DNA of 64,000 nucleotides from Mesocentrotus franciscanus (Eukaryota; Echinodermata; Echinoidea; Camarodonta; Strongylocentrotidae): positions 60,591,413 to 60,655,412 of the forward strand of contig CP137666.1 of the NCBI GenBank assembly GCA_037976565.1, given 5' to 3'. This document shows, one piece after another, positions 38,827 to 50,879 of the stretch (position 1 is its first letter; every line of letters starts with the position of its first letter). The notes under the pieces were generated by a model. It made no database searches, was not told where the DNA came from, and saw only the letters and a list, made by a program, of their open reading frames with translations. The translations under genes were made by a program, and so were the position numbers.

Positions 38827-40618
38827 ATACAAACTTTGATTTGGATAATGACCAATCCGCAAAACAAAACTGACATATATTCTAAACAGCAGTTTAATTA
38901 TACTTCTTACAAAGAAACAAAACAAACAAAAATATGATGGAAACAGCTATATTAATGAGAGATTTGGAAAATCCCTACACTGGTAAAACACTACATGGTT
39001 GGCCACATTATATTTGATTTAAGTTGAGCCCCTCCCCCTTCCTTTAGAACCAATTTTTGTGTGAAATAAAACTATTCCAATACCCATGGCGATGATGTTA
39101 TAACAAAAAAGTGCATGAGTGTGAACATTTTGTGTAGTTTAGAAATGACTGCCAGTGTGGCTGTGTTGAAGCTAAATGACTTGTGATATAAAGTCAGTGT
39201 ACAGCATGAATACCCTTCTAGCTCCAATCTAATGGTTAATGTTATCTTTTGATATGACACTGGGTGAAGAAAGAAACCTAGATCACATATCACTTTGTCA
39301 TTGAAGCGGCCCATAGATCTACTTACACATATATTTTACTCCGAAAGAATTACTAGTCAACATGTATTATAATTAAAGAAGAATTTCCATTGCAAGAAAT
39401 GAACATTGCATACATGTACAGAGTAAATACATGTATGTTTATCATTTGAATCAATCAGGCTGTTTATTTTGAAGGTTCAGGTGTATTTAGAGTTTCTTTC
39501 TTTTTAAATATTGCATGGTATACTAATTGTATATTCACTTTATAGACGGAATGTCAAAAAAAAATAGTATTAGTAGTAGTAGCTGGAAAAGTAGAAGTAA
39601 TACATTGACATTTTTAAAATTTCTCAAACTTTATGTTACAAAATAAGAGTCACGGATGCAATGAGTAAAAAACTTTTGTGTATTGAAGAGCTAAGATTCA
39701 TAGACCATGCATGTCAATGTGTTACATAAAGCACTTTATATTTCATGTGCATGCTTTTGTTTGTGCATACTTCATGTATAGGTAATCTATGGTATGCCTG
39801 CCTTGTGCCTGAATCCATGTGTGTAATAAAGCATCTTGTTAGTAAAATGCATGTTTCTAGTGATGCATGCAGCAATTAATCATAGCTAAGCTAGGCCTTT
39901 GCTTTGTTACTCAATGTGCATAATTTAGAAGGATTGATGTCTTATGAACTATATCTTGGAAAATAAAGGGGAAAAGGCAGTGATGATGTATACTGTAGAT
40001 GGCACAAGATGACTTGATAAACTTTTAATCATTTTTGTCATCCTATTTAGGAGGGAGGGAGGGAGGGAGAGAGATACAACTTGAAACTAGATCAATTCAT
40101 ATAAACATGAAGAAGACAACGTGTAAAAGCGCAAGAAAAATGAGGAAAGGGTTTTTCATTACTCGAGTTCTTTGCCTTTACATGTATCTCTTTTTATGCA
40201 TTTTAGGCTGGAGAAATAAATATTATGTGTTTGAGTGGCAGAAAGGCATTATAAGCTTACAGAATTCACAGATTTGTTTGGCATCTTTCCAATGGTTTTC
40301 CCGGGATATTTTAATAGCTTTTTTTCTTTGTTCAAGTAATAGCTTTCTTAAAATTTATATAGATAAATTTAGGGCATTAGAAACATGTACAAGAATGATG
40401 ACAAAATGTTTGAAGAGTTGTCTGTTTCAAAGCATGGCCAATTGAATGACTGTATTATGTTGCCATGCTGCTTAGTACCAATACAATATTTATACTCCAG
40501 TATGCACTGACTTTTGATTTTCTTTTCAAAAGTTGCCTTTTTATTCTCTCTTGAATGTTTTATTGTGACTTTGTGAGTATCTCTCTGTGTTATCTTTATT
40601 TTTCCAATTTTCTGACAG

Positions 40619-40664
40619 AGGATTCAAGGGGGAGATCGAAACAGAATCTTTTTGTAAATCACAG
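40619..40664 (+). CDS. Candidate cassette exon before the last kinase exon
   Basis: 46 nt between a good pyrimidine tract plus TCTGACAG acceptor and CACAG|GTATTA. Joined to exon 11 it reads EDSRGRSKQNLFVNH. Its 46-nt length shifts the phase so that exon 12 is then read as PLSWRRQSMHF and stop, the conserved family C-terminus (vertebrate proteins end in RRQSMLF). Without it the direct 11-12 splice gives an unrelated 35-residue tail. Read through, the exon itself would end at a TGA near 40700. Evidence is splice signals plus frame restoration only. Confidence 0.45.
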
Positions 40665-43600
40665 GTATTACATCACTCATCTTGGAAAAGGATGATTGAA
40701 TAAAATATAAGAAAAGAAGCAAAAATGCAAGCCTAGATTTAGATTTTTAACCCCATATTCATAATTTGTGTGAATGCAATGGGTTTGTTCAAGTATTTCT
40801 GCCATTGCAACACACCATTCACTCTACATGCCCATCTCTTTATCACTGCATGCACATCAAATCACTCATTATAACTCTCCCATTACATTTTGATCCAATT
40901 TGATTTCAGTTTTATTTTTCTTGTTTTGTTTTCAGCATTATGAATATAAACCATTTGATCCAAATTGTGTCGCATTGCAAAAAAGAGAAAGCTCTGCATT
41001 TTATCTCTCTTAATTTTTAGGAATATTTCATTTCCCACCTGTGTTGTCCTTCACTCTACATTTTGGTTGGTTTAGTTTAGTATGGGATTTTATTGTAATT
41101 CGAGTACCAAGGATTTATTTTGTGCGCAAACAAGTTATGATTTTTCCATTTTTCCTTTATGCCTGAAATTGTTACCTTTTTTATTCCTTTTAGTTTTTCT
41201 TTTAGTTTTTCTTTAGTCCTTTAAAAAAAGATAATTTGTTTAAATCTTGGAACCCCAAAGTTAGAGACTAGGCCCTAGTAACATCAATGCAGGAAATTCA
41301 ATCACTTTTTAGTTTTGCATATATTTTGGTTACATATTTACCTTTGTATTTTTGTAACCCATGATACAGATATATTTTGCATGTTCTTTCATGACCTCCG
41401 CTGCATGAACATTAGATACTAGCAAACATATTCTAATCTACAATCAATATAGTTAGCTTCATCCTTCATAGATTAGATACATGTAGAGAAATAGAGCACA
41501 GTCATTATCAATATTTGAGAGTCTGAAGACCAGCTTGTAGATTAGATGATTCCAGAAAGCAGTAGTTATTTACTTTAAACTGTAAAACTTAGCAATGTAG
41601 TTTAGTATACGCAATGTACTTCACGATTATTACAGTACATGGTTGTTGACCAAAACTGAAAAAAGCTTTTATAATCTTTGCCAATAGTATGTAGTGTTTG
41701 TGCAAAACCGCTTGCTGTTTAAAAATCTAAACTCTTCAAAGGATGTTTAATGACTATTATGGTTGTTTCTGAATGTATTGACTCTGAGACAGTTTTCCAG
41801 CAAGATTTGAAGAAATCTCTCTAAAGTTGTGTATGCTTGTTAAGATAAGTTTAGCTTTCTTAATTTCAGCTGTAACAAGTTCTTACTAAGATGAGACTCT
41901 ATTTTGAGTTACATCTCAAAGACATTGAAGTGAAAGCAGTTCATACAGCAAGTGTTTCCAACTTCTTTCATTATAAAGCTCCATGTACATGTTGCAGCAT
42001 TCTTGGTACATAAAATGTGTTGTGTTCATTGTTTTCAGATAAATTAGTAAAACTCATAAGAATGGGGTTGGTAAAGCTCTACTTGGACAGCAAGTATTAC
42101 ATTGTTCCCTGTTTAATGTGTTTTGAAACATCAATCTTAAATGTACTGAATGGATATAATGTAAAGCTATTATCTAATGAGAGCCACCAGAAGGGCATTT
42201 ACTCCTACTGTTTCATGGGGTTAATGATATTCTTGTTCTCAGAGTACATCATGTACATTGCATGATTCCATAAGACTATAATATCCCAGATAACCCCCAA
42301 CCAAGTACATGTATACATGTATATAATGTCTGCCAAGAACTATAAAGGCATATAAGTAGACCAATCACTTAAAATGATCTTATGTATAGCTAGTATGTAT
42401 AAAATCCATTTGAAGAAGAAGAAGAAAAAAACTTCACGGCGTATTCTTAGGGTTAATGATCAAGAAGTGTGGAGAAAATGATGCATAATTAAGACCCCAA
42501 TGGCCATTGCTATATAACCCAAGTTGGACTTTGTTTCTGTGTGTGCGTTTTCTAAGTGAACTCGAATATAGAAGGGTTGTTCACAGAAGCTAAGTCCGAC
42601 TCGAGTTTCCTAGGTTATCCTTTCTTTAATTCATACTTCTTGGTCATTAATACTCGCTGAGATTTTAAGGTGATTTTTCAGGTGATTTTGTACCTAGCCA
42701 CAACTAATTTGAGAGTCCATAAAGCTGTGTTGGATGGGTTAAAGATAGGATATACTGCCCTCATAGTTCTCAGCAGACTCTCCATCCCTCCTCCTGACTA
42801 CCATGTACATTACTAATGACATCATATAATTAACCCAACCAAACCCATGACTAGCCATTCAAACCATTACTACCCACCCCCACTCACACTATAACATCTA
42901 ATCAACTAAAGGCTTCTTCACACATGACACAGTAAACTGCCTTATAGGAACTCATGAAAGCACAATGTGTGTGAGAGAGTGGCAAGTAGAGGTGGAAAGT
43001 AAACACAGGAGCGGTGTGCAACATCACTCCTAAAGGCTCTTTCAGATTGTTAAAAACAAATTTGAAGTAATTTGGCCCTTTGTATTTCATTTTTGTTGTG
43101 GAGGTTTATTTTGTGAGGCAATTTATCAAGTCATATGTGAATGAAGCCTAAACCAAATTAATAGTATACATACATGTACATTATACAAGATATTGTATGG
43201 ATTCATGCATGCACTCCATACATCTGTATAGTAGTAAGGTCTCATATATGAATGATATTTATAATCAATACTCATTGAAGTTGATGGTATATTTTGAAAC
43301 TGTTTCTTGAAATAACGCTGATTTTAAAGAGGAGGTGGGGTATATTTTTGTACAGATGTATTCTTTTTTATGTTGACTTTTAAATCAGAAACTCTTGTGA
43401 CATAATAATTCATGAGTTGCGAAATTCCGTCTCGTGATTCATTATTTTCTTGAACAGGTAACAGTACAGATATCTCTAAAATCATAGATACCATTATATC
43501 TAGAAAGGCACCACCCTCATAATCATGCCTCCCATAACTTGTTGAATTGCATTTAAAATGATATAATATATTAAGTTATCAATGGACATATTCTATTAGC

Positions 43601-44184
43601 TTCCCAACTTGTATTCGGAAGTAAAACAGTGATAGGTGTAATATGCCTGTATATGACTTTATGCGACAGTTACATTTAAGTCAGTCTTGAAATTAAAATA
43701 GATTTACTACTCTAAATTTGACATATTACAACAGGAGGAGAACCACTGACTCAGTTGAAAAAATACTTTATTATCTTTCAGTATATCATAGACTGAAGCT
43801 GCTTTTCCCTAAGTTAATATGTTGAAAACATTAGAGGGAATCTTAATTTAAAGTGGGTAGTTCGGTTGGGTGATGGACAGTTTTATTTATTATTTGTTGG
43901 TTGTATCATTCTATTCTTGTTATACTCTAGTACTGTATTATGGTGGTTTGACGTATGTTCCGGTCATATTTTCTTCAATTTTTTTTTAGGGTTAGGGTGG
44001 CAGATGGGATTTTAGCATAAGTCTATTGTTTTAGGGTTAGAGTTAAGGTATTGTTTTGATCAAATTTTACAGGTTATCTGATGAGACGATTTGAGGTGTA
44101 GCATACAAGCAAAGTGATTGGATGACAAGTTTTAGTAGTCTCTTATCTAATCTTTATTTTCATTCACTTCCTCTCTCTCTACAG

Positions 44185-44221
44185 GCCCCTCTCGTGGCGA
44201 CGCCAGAGCATGCACTTTTAA
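44185..44221 (+). CDS. PCTAIRE kinase last coding exon (alternative stop at 44294)
   Basis: Acceptor CTCTCTACAG. In the frame reached through the cassette exon (or if one base were missing from the CCCC run at 44186-44189) it encodes PLSWRRQSMHF and TAA (44219-44221), matching the RRQSMLF C-terminus of vertebrate CDK16/17/18. In the frame of the direct exon 11 splice it encodes PSRGDARACTFNVTTDFKTK and on to FIM, stop TAG at 44292-44294. I favour the first because of homology. Confidence 0.8.
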
Positions 44222-46145
44222 CGTGACGACGGACTTTAAAACCAAGGACTGCGATGAAGCTTCCAAGTTTGCTGTGACCGATTTCATCATGTAGGAGTGA
44301 TACCGGATGAATAGGGGCAGTAGGACCTCCTCCTTTCTTGTAGAACCTGCGTATGAACAAAAAGAAGGGGGAGAGCCCTAGCTCCCTTGACCCTGGTGGA
44401 CACCAAACGCTTGATGGAATACAGGACGGCTGACTGAGAATAGACCTTTTAAATTGTTGTGAAATTCCGTCGTATCTTAAGTGCCACTCTCTCACTTTTT
44501 TTCATCTCACCTTTCGCTAGATTTGTTAATTACCCCAACCAAGATGATGGAAGCAATAGACAAAGGGCGATGCTGCTATCGCCTTGTTTCTTTTGTACGG
44601 ATTGGTAGCACCTTCATGTTTTGGAAGTGCTTTTGATAGATCAGAGAATCGCATTTGGCTTGCCTTCGTAGTAGTGAGCTTGTAAAGGAGAAAGCAAGAT
44701 AGCTGTAGGATTACTCCAACAATGGTTCTGCTGGAGGAAAGATAATCATCCTTCGTAATAGTCATCTGCTGCTCTAAGAGAAACCTTTTCTCATCCTCGT
44801 CATCGTCATAGTGAAGTCATCGTCTGTGATGAAGAAAAAAATTGTAGAAACTATTCAGTACTTACTGCTGTACTGATTCGAGGCAGATCAAGGAGTCATT
44901 AGATATCAACTGAACGAATACGATAGACATACAATCAGATGTCTGTTTTTTAGCAAAATCTTTTTTCATAAATTATTCATGAAATCATGTGTACATTAAT
45001 GTAATTTGTTATTGAGATTAAGGATGCAAAGAGAATCAAATGAACAAGTTTGACTTGTTTCCTTCCCAGTGGAAATGTGTAGGTTTGATACTGAAATTGG
45101 TCTTGAGAATAGTAGTGAATTAATCCTTCTGTGGTTTCCTTATCTATTTATACCCTTTTTGAAACAGTGGGAAAAGCAACATTAAAGTTGTTTATGCTGC
45201 TAACAGACTACATGTGTTGTCAATATACATGGCTTAGATGGCTTATACTGTGTTATTTAGGAGTACAGTAATTGTGAAATTCCTGCAGTTCTTAAATGAT
45301 TTTTTTGTTCAGCTTAGAATATGTCCTAATTAGATACAAAAATAAACATCCCTGATGGCTTTTCATATGGTCTGATGTAACCGAGTAACCCAAAGAATTG
45401 GTTCGTTACCATATGCGTAGCCTCTGAAACCAGAACGTTTGAAAACAAAAGAAAGCATTACAAGTCTTTAAATTGGCAACATGTTGAAAATTCAAAAACA
45501 ACTATATCAAATCTCGTAAAATTTGAAGACTGCCACAAAGTTTTCAACAAAGAAGAAAACAGTGAAGAAAGAAGGAAAAAAGAAGAAGGAAGCGCAAATC
45601 GTAAGCCAGTAAAAAGCGGTGCACTTTCACTACTGTTATATATTTGGAAGTACCACATTCTTTTTATGAAGCATATTATTAAACACTGAATAAGCTTTGA
45701 TTCTAAAAAGGATTTAAATTATTTTTGGAGACAGCATCAGCAGAAAGTACTCCAAACCAGATAATAGATTGCCAATTCTTTGGTTTTAAAAAATCCTACA
45801 AGTTATAAAGACCTCACACCATTTATTGTGTCAATTGTAAGGTGTAGTTTTGTAAATCAGACCCTTTCAGAATCTTATACAAATCTGCAACTGTACTTCA
45901 TATTATAAAGACCTTCAGTGGGTCTGAATATGAAGGATATTTATGTGTGTCATGACTGAAGTAAGTATAATTTATTCAAACGATAACTTTGAATCGTGGA
46001 GTGTGACATATTGTATACAAATTCGAATTCTTGTGGTTGGGGATTTCTTTTTTCTTTCTTGAAAGGTCAGTTTTAAGTATGTACCAAAGGTTGACTTTTC
46101 CTTAATAATTTGTAAACCCAAAGCCTGCTCCTGTATATTCTGTTA

Positions 46146-46195
46146 TGAGTGAGAAGGACATTAGCATAGAATTAATGTCCTGGCTTTTGACAGAC
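46146..46195. repeat. AGAAGGGCGTTA palindrome, diverged copy
   Basis: GAGTGAGAAGGACATTA pairs with TTAATGTCCTGGCTTTTGAC; followed by AGACATT. It is recognisable only through the family consensus. Confidence 0.5.
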
Positions 46196-46934
46196 ATTAT
46201 TTACATCATATATAGGCTACAGAGGAGAAATCATCACATGTACACAATTTTTATGACGGCCTGTATTCTTGAAAGCTGTCTCATGTTAGGCCTGGTTTAA
46301 ACCCTGCTTAGGTGCGTAGATTTAGCCCATCGATTTATGGGATGCCAAAGGTCAACCTCTTCATCCTGTACAAACCACTATAAATTTGTAACTATAAGAT
46401 CAAATACAAAAAAGATTACTATTGTCTCTAAGAAATTACTGGCTCATTTTCATTTCGTAATCAAATTATATAATTTGGTTTATTTATTTGTTAAATAATT
46501 TGAGTGATTTATGTAAAACTTCATCGCTGATTTATGAAAGACCAAGTGTTAGCCCTTCCATAAATCAGCAGACAAAGTTAGGCCAGGTGTGCCATGGACC
46601 GCTTCATAGAATTTGGGTGAAAAGACTCTAAAATGATTGATATACCTCCATGAAATATCACATCGTGTAATGAAAAGACATACACAAATCGTTCACATGT
46701 CAGGGTTGCGTCATCGTATATTGTTTTGTTTTACGTTTCTCGATCTGTTCACACTGTATTCACTATTTCACTATACTTGTTTTATTGTGCAATTTCAATA
46801 GTTATGTCTGTCAAATTGAAAACATGTTAGAATCAACTTTGTAGTGAGCACCAACAATGAATATGTGCAAGAGATGTTTGAGAAGGTATTTGAGGAGGAG
46901 AACACTTCTGAACCATTGTGTATTGATGGGGTTG

Positions 46935-46940
46935 AATAAA
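46935..46940 (+). promoter_or_regulatory. Candidate poly(A) signal of the kinase gene
   Basis: AATAAA followed within 25 bp by a GT-rich element (GTCTTGTGCTGTG). It is the best terminal signal downstream of the stop codon; AATAAA at 45341 is an alternative. Confidence 0.5.
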
Positions 46941-46960
46941 AGTCTTGTGCTGTGTTATAC

Positions 46961-49900
46961 ATTTTGGTGGTTTGGTAAATTTCAAAGACCAAGATTGTAC
47001 ATGTAATCAGTTTTAAGGTTTATTTGCTATAGGGCCATTGTTACTGTAGAGCCCTGAATAACTGAAAACCTAGTGAAGTGTTTACATGTCCTTCACCTCT
47101 TCTGTGCCACCACCATTTGGATAATTTCCATTAAAGAACCTTTCAAGAGTGACATTTTCATGCCTAGATGCATTGATATATTTGGTATGAAATATGCTCT
47201 GTGGATTTAAGTTCACAATGAGGATATTTTTTTTTATTATTTAGGAATGAAAATGTAGACCTCCTTGATCCAAACACAAGGGCCTGAATTCACAGAGGAG
47301 AATTAATTATAAACCATGGTTTAAATCTCCACATAGGAATATATAATAAGAGTATAATCCTAAATGTATTATGCCATTGGATATGTGCATACTATGCTTA
47401 TGTACATTGAAACCATGGATTAAGATAAATCGCCTTTGTGAATTTGGGCCATATTTGACTTTAACCTCTGATTCTTAGGTGGGATTTGCCCGCCACAGCA
47501 CGTGAGAGGTTCCAATTTTGGGAAGCATCTTGTATTATCCCGTGATTCACTCAATACATAAATTACTCATCATTAATAAAAGATAATGGTGCCTCATCAG
47601 TGATAATTTGAGTGCTTAGACCATAGACCTTCTGCATGGTTTCATTGAAATTGAAGGCTTGATGGGGGAAGGGGGGAAGGGGGAGGGGGTAAGGAGAGTT
47701 GGTAAGCTCATCAGCAGCTCCCATCATGTCAACAACCTCTTTTCTTCATTGGCTTTAGTGGTCTAAAGATAAAGTTGAATCTTTTAAAATCTTATTTGAT
47801 GGAGTGAGACTGTTTGGATAGACTCTTGGTCTACACATAGAAAACATGTAAACTTTGTTTTAAGAACAATTCTCTCTGCCTCCAGTTGGGTGTTTCAGTC
47901 TTTTAATCTTTGCAGTTGGTAGCTCAGTTTGTTATGGAGATCCCAAAGACCTCATTATCAACTATAATCTTATTTTATATCATTCAATAATGAGCACTTT
48001 AGACCTAAGCTCTTCAGACAGATGGTTCCATGGTGCAAGTATGTGAATTTATCTTTATAGTTGGGCACAATGGGATTGCAATACTGTACTGACCAATCTT
48101 GCTCACATTGTTGACCTACTTTCTGTGTGATTCTATACACTTGTAGAGTGACGGATATGGTACCATTCTGTCATTTTACCTTTTAACAGGCCATTTCCTG
48201 GTTTATTAACCATTTTAAGATATATTAGGCAGACTGGCTGTCTTCTTAGGATGCAAAATAGTGATTTCAGGTTGCTGTAAATGTCCCATTAAAATGTTTT
48301 TTTTCTTCTTCTAAATGGGCAATGTCCTTCATGAACCCAATTAGTCACTTTGCTTCTATTTATTCATTATCATATTAAATGTCAAATAACTGTTTGTATG
48401 ACTCCACACCAGATCGTCTACTGAGATCCAGAAGGGCGTTAACACATTGAAACATAGAGTTAATGCCCTTCTAGCTCTCAACAGACAAAATGTCCCAAGG
48501 ATACCCATCTGATCGACTGACCAATGACCAGGCCCAATTCTGGAAAGGAACTCTATTGTATATTGCTTGGATATTTCACTGTATACTTCTTGATGTAGAT
48601 AGAATATTAACTTATACTTAATATGTTATCATGAAAAGAATTTGCATTTTCAATTGATTAAAAATGATCAGAATGATACATTGTAACAAAGCTTCATTTA
48701 TGAATTCTTTTGATTGGTTGCTCTCAATGGTGATTTTAATTTGGTTGTGTGAAATAATTGAGTAGGTGTTGGAAAGTACAGCAAATGTTTATATAATATT
48801 GGCTGCCCTTGAGTGGTACATCTGATATACCATAAACGAAAGCCAATATTATTATTATTATTGTACATTAAAAATCAAACTACAGTGAAATTTAAAGAAT
48901 TGAAAAGATCAATCTACTTACCAAATTCCAAACAGACTTAGAGCAAAATTTGGCAAGTCAAAATGAAAGATGATCCAAGTTTTGAATATAAATTGGTGTT
49001 TAAACGCAATACTAGCTACACATTTTACATTATATACAGGTATTTTGTTCAAAGTAACTTTTGATAGTAGTTTATTGTCACATTACAGCGATTTAAGCCA
49101 GGGTGCAATATTGTAGCAATATTGCATGCTGATTCTCCATCAGTGGAGTGACATAATATACAGAGGAAAAGCAATATGCAAACAATATTGAACTCAATCA
49201 AAGAAAGGGAATAAATACATGATTTTATTATCTGGGAAAAGAGGCTTGTATGTATGTATGATTGGTTATATTGACTTATCTTGGATTAAATATCAATATA
49301 GGCCTACATAGAAATCCAGTCCAATGGTGTACAGGTAGGCTATGGATCCAGGATTTTGTAAAACGGGGCACAAAATGCCAAAATTTAAAAGGTCATCCAA
49401 ATCTTTTCATATCATATCTGGCTGGAGCAAGTATTATTATGGCTTTATGCTTGGGTTAATAGTTGAAATACAATTTTATTAGGGAAAAAAAGTCTAGTAT
49501 TAAAAATAAATGAATCATTCACAATAAATTTTAATTGATAAGAAAAGTGGTTGATATTATAGAGGAGAGTATATATTTATACAGCCAAAGGAAAGCCACA
49601 ATGAACATCGATCTTATCCACTTTCAATAGACCAACAATATATTAATGGTATATAACATATATAAACAAGAACTTACAGCAGAGGCATCGCAAGGATTCA
49701 GCCTTTGGAGGAGCACTGCATGGGGGCCGCCGGGGTGCTGTAGGCCTACAATTTAGGTAGATGAATAAATTAAACTACAGGACATGGTAATGAAGTGAGG
49801 AGGCCGGGCTTGAATCATCTTTTTTAACATCGCCCTTTCCCGTGACCTTCCCCTGTCATATTCAATTAAGTTGGAATACCCCCCCCCCCCTATGTAGTAT

Positions 49901-50132
49901 GTACCCACACCTCTGCACCATGCATTGTGTACAAGTCATATCTGTCAAGGATGACTTCGTTTTCGGGACGGTGGAAATCAATGTCCATGATAGTGGAATC
50001 CTCTCTCAAGAGAAAAAGGGGCCTTCGCCTAATTCAAACTAGACTACTACTTCGCACTGGATTAAACGAAGTGACCCGGTACCCTGGCCCTGTACTAGCT
50101 GTATAAAGTGCTAGTTAGTGCATTGAGTGATC
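46961..50132. other. Intergenic; no gene recognised
   Basis: AT-rich sequence with the AGAAGGGCGTTA palindrome at 48416-48486, an ATT microsatellite near 48850, and a GGATCCAGGATTTTG repeat fragment near 49345. No coding exon recognised. Confidence 0.45.
48416..48486. repeat. AGAAGGGCGTTA palindrome, copy 6
   Basis: CTGAGATCCAGAAGGGCGTT pairs with TTAATGCCCTTCTAGCTCTC, then AACAGAC. One of the cleanest copies. Arms of about 27 bp start GTCTACTGAGA on the left and end TCTCAACAGAC on the right. Confidence 0.8.
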
Positions 50133-50879
50133 CTTATCATAGGCTTAGGAAGATTTTCAGGATTGGGGGGCTCCATCATTTATTCCCCGACTGCCCCCGT
50201 TGTCACCATTTTAGACAGTCCAAAATTGTTAAGCCTTCCTTTTCTTCTCTCTTTGCTCTACCCCGTTTTTAGACCACCACTAGGGAGGGGGTAGGGTGAT
50301 TCCCTGAAACACAGTATTTTTGCCTTTTGGGTCTAAATTATAAACCCAATAGGCAATAAATCATGCGAGCGCATAGCGCGAGCTGAATTTTTTTCTCTCT
50401 CGATAAAGTGACCTGAAATCACTGCATTCTAAACCCTTATTTTAAATAAATCCCCTGAAATAATCATTTGAACATGGGTTAAATAGATTAAAGAAATATG
50501 GCGTCGGAGGTTCTAGGACACTAATCACGTTCGGAATTCCATATGCAGTCAAACCATGCGAGCGCAAAGCGCGAGCCGAAATTTTTCGATATAATGACTT
50601 GATAATGTAGAGTGGCCTGAGCGGGTAGGCAAAGGGCGTGCTTCTAAACTTACAGAGACACTTCGATGAAGACACCCTTACTCCATGATTGCCTGTGTTG
50701 AACTGCCCTGGGCTTTACAACTTTAAACCTCGGGGGTTTATTTTGCATATATAGGTATTTACATGTTCATTTATATAATAAAAGGAAATAATGAATATTC
50801 AAATATCATAGGTAGCAAATAAAGGATGACGAACAGAGGAATGAAAACAAACAGATAGGAGAGGATGATCAAGCATAAT

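Larger units (their letters stand above)
36430..44184. other. Kinase intron 11 (7.8 kb)
   Basis: Contains MITE copy B (36564-36969), an AGAAGGGCGTTA palindrome (37153-37219), single arms of that palindrome near 39208-39226 and 42179-42200, a (TA)n tract and a GGGA-rich tract (40051-40072). The candidate cassette exon lies at 40619-40664. No other exon recognised. Confidence 0.55.
44222..46960 (+). other. Probable 3' untranslated region of the kinase gene
   Basis: No further exon is seen. Candidate poly(A) signals AATAAA are at 45341-45346 and 46935-46940. The second is followed by a GT-rich segment (GTCTTGTGCTGTG), typical of cleavage sites, so the 3'UTR may be about 2.7 kb. A diverged AGAAGGGCGTTA palindrome lies at 46146-46195. 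Confidence 0.5.
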
